DNA from: DASQDT01 sp036380435
GTDB taxonomy: Bacteria > Acidobacteriota > Blastocatellia > Pyrinomonadales > Pyrinomonadaceae
Direction of reading: 5' to 3'
DNA: 29,467 bases
Assembly: GCA_036380435.1 (NCBI GenBank)
Contig: DASVES010000492.1
Span: 1 to 29,467, forward strand
The position numbers were made by a program, and so were the translations under genes. The notes under the pieces are model-generated. The model did no database searches, was not told where the DNA came from, and saw only the letters and a program-made list of their open reading frames with translations. Shown piece by piece: positions 15,455-23,668 of the stretch; position 1 is the stretch's first letter, and each line of letters begins with the position of its first letter.

Positions 15455-15490
15455 GAGGTTGCTCCGTACTTGTAGGGGCTGGGAAACCTC
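15455..15490 (+). promoter_or_regulatory. leader hairpin upstream of the GH-GT fusion gene
   Basis: GAGGTT (15455-15460) pairs with AACCTC (15485-15490), and GCTCC (15461-15465) with GGGGC (15475-15479, one G-U pair), leaving a 9-base apical loop and a small asymmetric bulge. It lies 25 bases before the GAGG ribosome site at 15516-15519. Confidence 0.4.
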
Positions 15491-15527
15491 AGGCGCCCAC
15501 TGCCGGGAGTCAGAAGAGGCATAGACT

Positions 15528-18194
15528 ATGAGACCCCTCGACTCCTCGACGGCGAGGCCGCGCCCCGGCGGCCGCCGGCCACGCGTCGCCGGCAAGTTCC
15601 TCTACGCGGGCGACCAGAAGCTCTACGTCCGCGGCGTCACCTACGGCACGTTCCGCCCCGGCCCCGACGGGCGCGAGCGGTTCGACCCCCAGCAGGTCGC
15701 GCGCGACTTCGCGCAGATGCGCGAGGCGGGCGCCAACGCCCTGCGCACCTACACTGTCCCCCCGCGCTGGCTCCTCGACGCGGCCCACGCCCACGGCCTT
15801 TACGTCATGGTCGGCCTGCCCTGGGAGCAGCACGTCGCCTTCCTCGACCTGCCGGGCCGCGCGCGCGACATCGAGCGGCGGGTGCGCGAGATGGTGCGCG
15901 AGTGCGCGGACCATCCGGCCGTACTCTGCTACACAATCGGCAACGAGATTCCGTCGCCGGTCGTGCGCTGGCTCGGCGCGGCGCGAGTCGAGCGGTTCCT
16001 GCGCCGCCTCTACAAGGCGGTCAAGAAGGAGGACGCGGGCGCGCTCGTCACCTACGTCAACTACCCCTCGACCGAATACCTCGACCTCTCCTTCGCAGAC
16101 TTCTTCTGCTTCAACGTCTACCTCGAATCCGAGGAGCGTCTGGACGCCTACCTCGCGCGACTCCACAACCTCGCGGGCGACCGCCCCCTCGTGATGGCCG
16201 AGATCGGCCTCGACAGCCGCCGCAACGGCGAGGGCGCGCAGGCCGAGACCCTCGCTTGGCAGGTGCGCACCTGCTTCGCCGCGGGGTGCGCCGGCGCGTT
16301 CGTCTTCGCGTGGACGGACGAGTGGTGGCGCGGCGGCCACGACATAGAGGACTGGGACTTCGGGCTCGTCACGCGCGACCGGAGGCCGAAGCCCGCGCTC
16401 GCGGCGGTCGCGCGAGCCTTCGACGAAGTGCCGTTCGCGCCCGGCGGCGCGTGGCCGCGCGTCTCGGTCGTCGTCTGTAGCTACAACGGCGAGCGCACCA
16501 TCCGCGACTGCCTCGAAGGGCTGGCGGAGATCGACTACCCGAACTTCGAGACCATCGTCGTCAACGACGGCTCGACCGACCGCACGCCGCGCATCGCCGG
16601 CGAGTACGACGTGCGTCTCATCAGCACGCACAACCGCGGCCTGTCGGCCGCGCGCAATACCGGCGCGGAGGCCGCTAACGGCGAGATTATCGCCTACACG
16701 GACGACGACGCGCGGCCCGACCCTCACTGGCTCTACTACCTCGCGCACTCGTTCCGGCGTTACGGCTTCGCCGCCGTCGGCGGGCCGAACCTCGCGCCGG
16801 CCGGCGACGGACTCGTCGCCGACTGCGTCGCCAACGCGCCGGGCGGCCCCGTCCACGTGCTCCTCTCCGACCGCGTGGCCGAGCACATCCCGGGCTGCAA
16901 CATGGCCTTCCGCCGCGAGGTCGTGCAGGAGGTCGGCGGCTTCGACCCGGCGTACCGCGTCGCGGGCGACGACGTTGACCTGTGCTGGCGCGTGCAACGG
17001 GCGGGCGGCACGCTCGGCTTCCACCCGGCCGCGTTGGTCTGGCACCACCGGCGCAACTCGGTTCGGACTTACTGGCGGCAGCAGTGGGGCTACGGGAAGG
17101 CCGAGGCGCTGCTGGAGGAGAAGTGGCCGGAGAAGTACAACGCGGCCGGGCACCTGACGTGGGGCGGGCGACTCTATGGCAAGGGGCTGACACGCGCCCT
17201 GCTCTTCCGGCGCGGGCGCGTCTATCAGGGGACGTGGGGGGCGGGACTGTTCCAGTCGGTCTACGAGCCCGCCGCGGGCACGCTCCGCTCGCTGCCGCTC
17301 ATGCCCGAGTGGTTCCTCGTCGTCTTCACGCTCGCGGCGCTCGCGTCGTTCGGCCTCGTGTGGACGCCGATGCTCGCGGCCGCGCCTCTCTTTGCGCTCG
17401 CGCTCGCCGCGCCAATCGCGCAGGCCGTACTGAGCGCGCGCCGCGCGCAGTTCACGGGCGCCCCGGAGACGCGCGGCGCGCTTCTCAAACTTCAACTTCT
17501 GACCGCCACGCTGCACCTGATGCAGCCGGTGGCGCGTCTGTTGGGCCGCCTGCGCTGGGGCCTGACGCCGTGGCGGCGGAGGGGCGTCGGCGGCTTCGCC
17601 GCGCCGCGCGCGCGTCTGACGAGCGTGTGGAGCGAGACGTGGCGCGGGAGCGAGGAGCGTCTGCGCGACGTTGAAGCGACCTTGCGCGCGGGCGGCGCGA
17701 CGGTGCTGCGCGGCGGCGACTTTGACGCCTGGGATTTGGAGGTGCGCGGCGGACTCTTCGGCGGCGCGCGCGCTCTCACGGCCGTCGAGGAGCACGGCGC
17801 GGGGCGGCAGCTCGTGCGCGCACGCTCTTGGCCCCGCGTCTCGCCGCTGTGGCTCGCAATCACTTTACTCTTCGCGGCGCTCGCGTGCGCCGCGGCGTGG
17901 GAGGGCGCGCAGACGGCCGCGCTCGCCTTCGCACTCTCCGCCCTCTTCGTCGCGGCGCGCATCGTCCTTGAGTCCGGCGCGGCGATGGCGACGATGCTCG
18001 ATGCGTTCGTGAGGCCGGCCGCGGCGGAGCGCGAGAGGCACGCGCGAGCGCGCGAGGTGTTGAAGGTGACGCCTGCGGCGCCGGGGACGCTGGCCGCGGC
18101 CCCGGCCGCATTGCGAGCGGAGGCGGCTGTCGAGGTCGGGCGTGTCCCTCCGTCCGTGTCCGAAGTGGTCGCGCAGTTCGAGGCGGAAGGTTGA
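15528..18194 (+). CDS. glycoside hydrolase (GH2-like TIM barrel) fused to a membrane GT2 glycosyltransferase
   Basis: This is an 888-residue fusion. Residues about 22-300 form a glycosidase TIM barrel of the GH2/GH5 clan, with acid/base Glu140 in TIGNEIPSP and a nucleophile candidate Glu225 in LVMAEIGLDS. Residues about 310-560 are a GT2 domain: VSVVVCSYNGERTI, NDGSTD, metal-binding TDDDARPD (Asp392-394), GDDVDLCWRV (Asp481-482) and WGYGKAEALLEEKW. Membrane segments lie at about 595-636 and 774-812, with a cytoplasmic-looking tail. Both catalytic sets look intact. ATG 15528 has GAGG eight bases upstream. It leads a run of 13 same-strand genes. The barrel may trim or transfer a glycan that the GT2 part builds. 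No signal peptide is evident, so the barrel is probably cytoplasmic, which is odd for a hydrolase. Confidence 0.87.
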   Translation: MRPLDSSTARPRPGGRRPRVAGKFLYAGDQKLYVRGVTYGTFRPGPDGRERFDPQQVARDFAQMREAGANALRTYTVPPRWLLDAAHAHGLYVMVGLPWEQHVAFLDLPGRARDIERRVREMVRECADHPAVLCYTIGNEIPSPVVRWLGAARVERFLRRLYKAVKKEDAGALVTYVNYPSTEYLDLSFADFFCFNVYLESEERLDAYLARLHNLAGDRPLVMAEIGLDSRRNGEGAQAETLAWQVRTCFAAGCAGAFVFAWTDEWWRGGHDIEDWDFGLVTRDRRPKPALAAVARAFDEVPFAPGGAWPRVSVVVCSYNGERTIRDCLEGLAEIDYPNFETIVVNDGSTDRTPRIAGEYDVRLISTHNRGLSAARNTGAEAANGEIIAYTDDDARPDPHWLYYLAHSFRRYGFAAVGGPNLAPAGDGLVADCVANAPGGPVHVLLSDRVAEHIPGCNMAFRREVVQEVGGFDPAYRVAGDDVDLCWRVQRAGGTLGFHPAALVWHHRRNSVRTYWRQQWGYGKAEALLEEKWPEKYNAAGHLTWGGRLYGKGLTRALLFRRGRVYQGTWGAGLFQSVYEPAAGTLRSLPLMPEWFLVVFTLAALASFGLVWTPMLAAAPLFALALAAPIAQAVLSARRAQFTGAPETRGALLKLQLLTATLHLMQPVARLLGRLRWGLTPWRRRGVGGFAAPRARLTSVWSETWRGSEERLRDVEATLRAGGATVLRGGDFDAWDLEVRGGLFGGARALTAVEEHGAGRQLVRARSWPRVSPLWLAITLLFAALACAAAWEGAQTAALAFALSALFVAARIVLESGAAMATMLDAFVRPAAAERERHARAREVLKVTPAAPGTLAAAPAALRAEAAVEVGRVPPSVSEVVAQFEAEG

Positions 18195-18265
18195 CGGGTT
18201 CACACGGCCTTGAGCATCCATGAGCTTTAGCGGCGAAGGACAAGACGCCACGCACTCAACTTGTT

Positions 18266-18293
18266 TTCACGATTCACGATTCACGATTCACGA
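18266..18293 (+). repeat. four tandem copies of the heptamer TTCACGA
   Basis: Four perfect 7-bp units fill 18266-18293, ending four bases before the ATG at 18298, where a ribosome-binding site should be. Seven-base units shift any upstream reading frame when copy number changes. Confidence 0.95.
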
Positions 18294-18297
18294 ACCC

Positions 18298-19287
18298 ATG
18301 AGCGAGCGTCTGACATACCGGCTGCTTTGCGAAGACGACCTGCCGGGCCTGCTGCGGCTGTGGGAGGGGGCGGGGTGGGGCGTGCTCACGCCCGAGCAGT
18401 GGCGCGCGTGGTTCGTCGAGGGTCCGCAGGGGCCTTCGCTCGTGACGGTGGGCGTGGACGAGCGCGGCGAGGTGGCGGCGCAGGAGATGTTCGCGCCGGC
18501 GCGCGCGGTGGTAGGCGGGCGCGAGGTGCGCGCGCTCAGGTTATCGGCCCCCATCCTGCGCGAGGAATTGCGCGGGCGCTCGCTCAAGAACGCGGAACAC
18601 CCGATCATCGGCCTCTTAAAGGTGTCGATGTCGGCGGCGGCCGAGCAAGGATTCGCGGTTGTCTATTCGCTGCCGGAATACGCGTGGCTGCCCGTCTTCC
18701 GACGCCTCCCGAGCTACGGCATCAAGCCCTTCGCAGAGGCCGTCTACGCGTGCGCGTCGCTGCCCTTCGAGGCCGCGCGCTCCACCCCTGTGAGAAGCGC
18801 CGCGGCGGGTCTTGAGGCGCGCGCCGTCGAGGAGTTCGGCGAGGAATTCGAGGAGCTTTGGCGGGAGGCGAAGTCGAGTTTTCCGATTGACTGCGGCGTG
18901 GTGCGCGACAAGTCATGGCTCGCTTTCCGCAATTCGGGTCGCATCGCGGTCGAGGTGCGCGCCGCGTCTGACGGCAGGCTCGTCGGCTACTCGGCGACGA
19001 AGCGGGCGACGGGCCTGCTCGCCGACCTGCTCGCGCGCGAGCCCGCGGAGTTGAAGCTGGTAGTCGCCGCCACGCTCTGCTGGCTCGAAGCGGAGCGCGT
19101 CCGATCCGTGCCTGAAGGTTTGACGCACCTGAAGGTCATGCGGACGCCGGCGCTCGCGCCCGCGCTTGACGCGCTCGGGTTCGAGCCGTCCGACTACAGG
19201 TTCGCCTTCACGTGCAACTCGTTCGATCCGTCGCTCACGCTCGAAGAGATTGCGCCTGAGCGTTGGTACGTCCTGCCCGGTGATTGA
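18298..19287 (+). CDS. GNAT-like acyltransferase, paralog 1 of 3
   Basis: This is a 329-residue protein homologous to the next two genes. All share the start YRL/LEFY-x4-DLPGL-x3-W, a beta-strand pair with GGREVRALRLSAPIL, a central VVYSLPEYAWLPVFRRLPSYGIKPF, and a C-terminal half ending in ERWYVLPGD. The N-terminal half has the GNAT fold pattern and the C-terminal half looks like a second, degenerate one. This copy is the most divergent of the three. I chose ATG 18298 because the paralogs begin at the equivalent residue; ATG 18220 in the same frame would add 26 residues encoded partly by the heptamer repeat. No Shine-Dalgarno site is visible. The acyl donor and target are unknown; modification of a sugar in the cluster product is plausible. 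Confidence 0.75.
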   Translation: MSERLTYRLLCEDDLPGLLRLWEGAGWGVLTPEQWRAWFVEGPQGPSLVTVGVDERGEVAAQEMFAPARAVVGGREVRALRLSAPILREELRGRSLKNAEHPIIGLLKVSMSAAAEQGFAVVYSLPEYAWLPVFRRLPSYGIKPFAEAVYACASLPFEAARSTPVRSAAAGLEARAVEEFGEEFEELWREAKSSFPIDCGVVRDKSWLAFRNSGRIAVEVRAASDGRLVGYSATKRATGLLADLLAREPAELKLVVAATLCWLEAERVRSVPEGLTHLKVMRTPALAPALDALGFEPSDYRFAFTCNSFDPSLTLEEIAPERWYVLPGD

Positions 19288-19292
19288 GGAGG
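19287..19292 (+). promoter_or_regulatory. AGGAGG ribosome-binding site that sets a TTG start
   Basis: A perfect AGGAGG begins in the last base of the stop codon of the preceding gene, five bases before TTG 19298. The paralogs begin at the same alignment point, so TTG 19298 is preferred over upstream in-frame codons. Confidence 0.7.
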
Positions 19293-19297
19293 TTCGC

Positions 19298-20275
19298 TTG
19301 GTTCTCGCTTACAGGCTCGTGCGGGAGGACGACTTCCCTGAAGTGCAGCGCCTCTGGAAGGAGGAGGCCGGCTGGGGGACTTTCGCCGAGGAGATGTGGC
19401 GGCGCTACGTCGTCGAGGCGCCGTTCGGCGGGGTTTCGGGGACGGTGGCGACGGACACGGACACGGGCCGCATCGTCGGTCAGTTCGCCTTCGTGCCGTC
19501 GCTCGTCTCGGTGGACGGGCGCGAGGTGCGGGCCTTCCGGCCCGGCGCCCCCGTGATCGCGCGCGGGCTTCGCTTCCGCAGCGCGAACCCGTTCAGCCAC
19601 CCCATCGTGGCGATGTATAAGTTCGCGGTCAAGGCGTTGCGCGAGCGCGGCGATGGCCTCATCTACATGGTGCCGGACAGGCGTTGGGCGCGACTCTTCA
19701 AGATGTTCCCGTTCCTTCAGACCGGCTCGTTCCCGCTCTGGCGACTCGCTCTCCCGACGCCCGCGCCGCTCCCGCTCGGCGAGGGCTTCACGTCGGCGCC
19801 GCTCCGCGAGTGGGACGCGCGGGTTGATCGCCTGTGGGCGGATTGGCGAAAATTTCACGGCTGCATGGTCGTGCGCGACTCGCGCACGATGCCGTGGAAG
19901 CTGGGCGACTCGCGGCACGAACTGGTCGCCGTCGAGCGCGGCGGCGAGCTGGTGGGCTTGTCGGCTTCGCGCCGCCGCAAGGGCGAGGAGCAGTGGCTCG
20001 TCTGCGACCTACTCGCGGCCGACACGGGCGAAGCCTTGCGCGCCACCCTCGCCGCCACCGCTAACCTCGCGCACGCGAAGGCGCTCGAATCCGCCGCGAC
20101 GGAGAAGCCGATACGCAAGATGACCGTGCTCGTCACGCCCCCGATGGAGGCGGCCGTGCGCGGCCTCGGATTCGCGCGCGACGATTACGATTTCCCGCTC
20201 GTCGTCCACGTCCTCGACCGGTCGCTCAAGAGTGATGTTCACCCCTCGCGCTGGTTCGTCAGCGCGAACGACTGA
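19298..20275 (+). CDS. GNAT-like acyltransferase, paralog 2 of 3
   Basis: This 325-residue protein is a close paralog of the next gene and a more distant one of the previous gene. Blocks shared with paralog 3 include GQF-F-P--VSVDGREVRA, LIYMVPD-RW-R-F-MFPFLQ-GSFPLW, VERGGEL, FARDDYDFPLVVHVLD and the ending SRWFVSAND. The N-terminal half looks like a GNAT domain (GRIVGQFAFVPSLVSVDGREVRAFRPG). It starts at TTG 19298, set by AGGAGG, ten bases after the stop of paralog 1. Eis-like or other two-GNAT enzymes are the nearest familiar layout, but I cannot assign a substrate. The tandem triplet suggests gene duplication with division of substrates. Confidence 0.76.
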   Translation: MVLAYRLVREDDFPEVQRLWKEEAGWGTFAEEMWRRYVVEAPFGGVSGTVATDTDTGRIVGQFAFVPSLVSVDGREVRAFRPGAPVIARGLRFRSANPFSHPIVAMYKFAVKALRERGDGLIYMVPDRRWARLFKMFPFLQTGSFPLWRLALPTPAPLPLGEGFTSAPLREWDARVDRLWADWRKFHGCMVVRDSRTMPWKLGDSRHELVAVERGGELVGLSASRRRKGEEQWLVCDLLAADTGEALRATLAATANLAHAKALESAATEKPIRKMTVLVTPPMEAAVRGLGFARDDYDFPLVVHVLDRSLKSDVHPSRWFVSAND

Positions 20276-20282
20276 AACGACT

Positions 20283-21269
20283 ATGGCCCTCAAACTCGAA
20301 TTTTATGAGGTGGCCGATCTGCCCGGCCTTGAGCAGCTCTGGCGCGAGGAGACGGACTGGGGCGACGAGGTGCTGCGGCGGCTCCACGAGTGGTTCATGG
20401 CGGCGCCGTTCGGCCCGCCCCGCATTGTCGTCGCGCATGAGGCGGGATCGAACGAAATCGTCGGGCAGTTCCGCTTCATGCCGACGCGCGTCTCGGTGGA
20501 TGGCCGGGAGGTGCGCGCCACGCGCCCCTTCGGCACCATCATCACCGACCGTATGCGCGCGGCGGTCGAGAGCACGAACCCTCTTGAGCAGCCCGCGGCG
20601 GCGATGTACGTCCGCGCCGTCGAGGAGCTGCGGGCGCGCGGCGACCAGCTCATCTATATGGTCCCCGACCCGCGCTGGGTGCGTATGTTCAGGATGTTCC
20701 CCTTCCTTCAAAGCGGCTCGTTCCCACTGTGGAGCCTGCCCGTGCCGCTCGCGGGCGGGCCGCTCCCGCTCGGCCAAGGGTACACGTCGGGGCCGCTCGC
20801 GGCTTGGGATGACGGGCGCACAGACCGCCTGTGGAACGCCGCGCGGCGACAGTACGGCTGCATGCTCGTGCGCGACGCGCAGACGCTGCGCTGGAAGCTC
20901 GCGAACGCGAACCACACGGTGACGGCCGTCGAGCGCGGCGGCGAGCTGGCCGCCCTCGTCGCCTCGCGCGCGAAGGGCGACCGCCAGTGGCTCCTCTGCG
21001 ACCTGCTTGCCGCGGACGACGGCGAAGCACTGCGCGCCGCGCTCGCCGCGGCCGCCAACGTCGCACATGCCGAGGCGCTCGCACGCACGGGCGCGCAGGA
21101 GATTCGTAAAGTGGCCGTGCTCGCAACGCCCTCGATGGAGCCTGTCCTGCGCGACCTCGGATTCGCGCGCGATGATTACGACTTCCCGCTCGTCGTCCAT
21201 GTCCTCGACGACACCCTGCGGGCCGAAGACTTCAACCCTTCACGCTGGTACGTGAGCGCGAACGACTGA
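20283..21269 (+). CDS. GNAT-like acyltransferase, paralog 3 of 3
   Basis: This 328-residue protein begins at ATG 20283, seven bases after the stop of paralog 2; a non-ATG frame extension to 20232 would only overlap that gene. It keeps the same domain plan: GNAT-like N-half (IVGQFRFMPTRVSVDGREVRATRPFG), the central LIYMVPDPRWVRMFRMFPFLQ, and the C-terminal LGFARDDYDFPLVVHVLDD...SRWYVSAND. Identity with paralog 2 looks well above half by eye, so this duplication is the more recent. No signal peptide or membrane segment is seen, so it acts in the cytoplasm. Target unknown. Confidence 0.76.
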   Translation: MALKLEFYEVADLPGLEQLWREETDWGDEVLRRLHEWFMAAPFGPPRIVVAHEAGSNEIVGQFRFMPTRVSVDGREVRATRPFGTIITDRMRAAVESTNPLEQPAAAMYVRAVEELRARGDQLIYMVPDPRWVRMFRMFPFLQSGSFPLWSLPVPLAGGPLPLGQGYTSGPLAAWDDGRTDRLWNAARRQYGCMLVRDAQTLRWKLANANHTVTAVERGGELAALVASRAKGDRQWLLCDLLAADDGEALRAALAAAANVAHAEALARTGAQEIRKVAVLATPSMEPVLRDLGFARDDYDFPLVVHVLDDTLRAEDFNPSRWYVSAND

Positions 21270-21308
21270 GCGCGCGGGCGCGGAAATTTTTCGGAGGCGG
21301 AGACGGCG

Positions 21309-22433
21309 ATGCCGAAGTACAGCACAGAGATTTCACACGGGCTCGGGCAGGCGGAGGCGTTGGCGCGTCTGAAGTCCATGACCGAGCAGGCCGGACGCGT
21401 CTCCGACCTGAAGGGCACTTGGAGCGAAAACACTTTCGAGTTCTCCGTCACGACGCAGGGCATCGGCCTCCGCGGCACGCTCCGCGTCGAGGCCGACGCG
21501 CTCAAGTTCGACGGCCGCCTGCCGCTCATCGCCATGCCGTTCAGGAATTGGATTCCGCGCGTGCTAAAGAAGGGGCTCGCGCAGGCGGGGACAAGCGTTC
21601 GGGAGGCCGCCGCCCCTTCCCCCGCCGAAGCGGACGCGCGGGTCGGCGCCGAGCCGGACGCACCCGCCGTCCTCTTCCTGCACATCCCGAAGGCCGGCGG
21701 GCAGACGCTCGGCGAGTACGTCTACAACCACTGCCGGGACGCCGAGGCGCGCGCCGCTTCCGTTGCCGACACGCTCGACGCGGGCGTCGCCTACCTCAAC
21801 TACGGCTTTCTCAAGGAGCCGGGCCTCGTCGTCCCCGAGCACGTCCGACGGCTGCTCGGGCGGCGCGACCTGCGGGCCGTCATCGGCCACTTCTGTTTCG
21901 GCCTCCACGAGCACGTCGCGCGTCCGCACGTTTACGTCACGCTCTTGCGCGACCCCGTCGAGCGCGTCGTCTCGCTCTACCATTACGCGAAGCTGCACGA
22001 GACGATGGGCCTCGAAGAGTTCGTCGGCTCGCCGCCCTTCAAAGAGGTGGACAACGACCAGACGCGCCGCCTCGCGGGCGTTGACCCGCCGCTCGGCCGT
22101 CTCACGCGCGACGCCCTCGACGCGGCGAAAGAGAATCTGCGGAGCCACTTCGCCGTCGCCGGCACAATCGAGCGGTTCGACGAGACCCTCGCGCTCCTCC
22201 GTCTGAAACTCGGCTGGACGCGCGAGGTCGTCTCCTACCCGCGCAACGTCAATAGCAAGCGCCCGGCCGTAGCCTCCTTCCCGCGCGAGACAATCGAGGC
22301 GGTGCGCGCGCGCAACGAGCTTGACCTTGAGCTGTGGCAATACGCGTCGCGACTGATGGACGAGGCGATAGCCGACACGGGCGAGAAGTTCGCCGACGAG
22401 TTGGAAAGATACGGAGCGTTGAAGGGCGCATGA
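21309..22433 (+). CDS. PHA_gran_rgn-like domain fused to a sulfotransferase
   Basis: This is a 374-residue fusion. Residues 1 to about 92 resemble the putative polyhydroxyalkanoic acid system domain (PHA_gran_rgn): ISHGLGQAEALARLKSM, DLKGTW, FEFSVTTQGIGLRGTLRV and RLPLIAMPFRNWI. A Pro/Ala/Glu-rich linker (95-118) follows. Residues 119 to about 345 are a PAPS-dependent sulfotransferase with the 5'-phosphosulfate loop LFLHIPKAGGQT (122-133) and the 3'-phosphate motif RDPVERVVS (214-222). The HIPKAGG form is typical of carbohydrate sulfotransferases. ATG 21309 has GGAG six bases upstream. The stop overlaps the next gene (ATGA). Sulfation of a glycan or glycolipid in the cluster product is the likely job; the N-terminal domain may bind lipid or a granule surface. 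Confidence 0.84.
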   Translation: MPKYSTEISHGLGQAEALARLKSMTEQAGRVSDLKGTWSENTFEFSVTTQGIGLRGTLRVEADALKFDGRLPLIAMPFRNWIPRVLKKGLAQAGTSVREAAAPSPAEADARVGAEPDAPAVLFLHIPKAGGQTLGEYVYNHCRDAEARAASVADTLDAGVAYLNYGFLKEPGLVVPEHVRRLLGRRDLRAVIGHFCFGLHEHVARPHVYVTLLRDPVERVVSLYHYAKLHETMGLEEFVGSPPFKEVDNDQTRRLAGVDPPLGRLTRDALDAAKENLRSHFAVAGTIERFDETLALLRLKLGWTREVVSYPRNVNSKRPAVASFPRETIEAVRARNELDLELWQYASRLMDEAIADTGEKFADELERYGALKGA

Positions 22434-23638
22434 GCGAGAAACTGCGCATCGTCGTCGGCGGTTACGTGGGCCTGCTCCCGGCGGGGGGAGTGACGTGGGA
22501 CTACGTGCAATACCCCGCGGGGTTCGCCGCGCTCGGCCACGACGTTTACTACGTCGAGGACACGCGGCTGTGGCCGATTTATCAGCCCGAGGGGAGCGAC
22601 TGGGGCGACGCCTCCGCCTCGGTCGCGCACCTGCGGCGCGTGATGGACGCCTTCGACCTCCCGTCACGCTGGGCCTACCGCGACGAGGCATCGGGCCGCA
22701 TCTTCGGCATGAGTGAGGAAAAACTTCGAGAGGTCTGCCGCACGGCGGATGTGTTCGTCAACGTCTCCTGCTCGACCTACATGCGCGAAGAGTACCGGCG
22801 CATCCCCGCGCGCGCGCTCATAGATTCCGACCCGATGTTCACGCAGATTCAATACCTGTCGCAGCAGATGTTCACGCCGGGCGAGCCCACCCAGCGCGAC
22901 CTCGTTGACGCGCACAACTTCCATTTCACCTTCGGCGAGAACATCGGCCAAGAAGATTGCTCCGTGCCCGACTGCGGTATCGAGTGGCGGCCCACACGTC
23001 AGCCCGTCTGCCTCCAACACTGGCGCGCGACGCCCCCGCACTCGGGCGCAGTCAACGATGAGGGCGCGGCCTACACAACCCTGATGAACTGGACGGCCGC
23101 GCGCCCGCTTCAACACGACGGCGAGACGTGGGGGCAGAAGGACGTGGAGTTCCGCCGCTTCCTTCATCTTCCTTCGCTCGCGCCCGAAGTGACGCTCGCC
23201 GTCGCGGTCGGGCAGACGGGCGGGACGGGCGAGCCTTTCCCCGCCGCCGAGGCGCGCGCCGCTGGCTGGCGCGTGCTCGACCCCGAAGTGTGCGCGCCCG
23301 AGTGGCGCTCTTACCGCGACTTCATCGAGGCTTCGCGCGGCGAGTTCTCCGTCGCAAAGGAGACTTACGTGAAGGCGCGGACGGGCTGGTTCTCGTGCCG
23401 CTCGGCCTGCTACCTCGCGTCGGGGCGCGCCGTCGTCACGCAGGACACGGGATGGTCGAAGTTCCTGTCATCAAGTGAAGGGCTGCTGGCCTTCGACACG
23501 CCGGAGGGGGCGGGCGACGCGCTGCGCCGCGTCGAGGCCGACCCCGCCCGCCATTCCGCGGCGGCGCGCGCCGTCGCCGAAGAGCACTTCGACTCGTCGC
23601 GCGTCCTTTCGTCGCTACTAGCGGAGATGGGCGGCTGA
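22430..23638 (+). CDS. GT-B-like glycosyltransferase
   Basis: This is a 402-residue protein starting at ATG 22430 inside an ATGA overlap with the sulfotransferase. The N-terminus, KLRIVVGGYVGLLPAGGVTWDYVQYPAGFAALGHDVYYVED, has the glycine-rich loop and first Rossmann strand of GT-B enzymes. The C-terminal part (CRSACYLASGRAVVTQDTGWSKFL and FDTPEGAGDALRRVEADP) resembles the nucleotide-sugar-binding half of GT1/GT4-type enzymes. No EX7E motif is apparent, so the family is uncertain. It is cytoplasmic, with no membrane segment. It probably adds a sugar to the acceptor modified by its neighbours. Confidence 0.75.
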   Translation: MSEKLRIVVGGYVGLLPAGGVTWDYVQYPAGFAALGHDVYYVEDTRLWPIYQPEGSDWGDASASVAHLRRVMDAFDLPSRWAYRDEASGRIFGMSEEKLREVCRTADVFVNVSCSTYMREEYRRIPARALIDSDPMFTQIQYLSQQMFTPGEPTQRDLVDAHNFHFTFGENIGQEDCSVPDCGIEWRPTRQPVCLQHWRATPPHSGAVNDEGAAYTTLMNWTAARPLQHDGETWGQKDVEFRRFLHLPSLAPEVTLAVAVGQTGGTGEPFPAAEARAAGWRVLDPEVCAPEWRSYRDFIEASRGEFSVAKETYVKARTGWFSCRSACYLASGRAVVTQDTGWSKFLSSSEGLLAFDTPEGAGDALRRVEADPARHSAAARAVAEEHFDSSRVLSSLLAEMGG

Positions 23639-23668
23639 CCGTACGAACAAGGAAGGAGTTCGACTGAC

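Larger units (their letters stand above)
15097..15527 (+). other. long intergenic leader before the glycoconjugate cluster
   Basis: These 431 bases hold no supported gene. The region carries a candidate promoter (15128-15156), a possible weak hairpin before a six-T run near 15262-15267, a three-arm alternative-pairing segment (15305-15361) and a further hairpin (15455-15490). The length and density of inverted repeats suggest a regulated untranslated leader for the gene at 15528. Confidence 0.5.

Noticed and set aside
15097..15527. Known riboswitch or tRNA in the long leader
   Set aside because: I looked for cobalamin, c-di-GMP and tRNA-like patterns and found no matching consensus or cloverleaf.
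15510..17795. 761-residue open frame on the - strand
   Set aside because: It lies antisense to the GH-GT fusion, is Arg/Ala/Glu-rich with no domain, and is explained by high GC at third codon positions of the + strand gene.
22334..22430. Upstream extension of the GT-B gene to ATG 22334
   Set aside because: It would add 32 Arg-rich residues inside the sulfotransferase gene; ATG 22430 gives a normal Rossmann start and an ATGA overlap.
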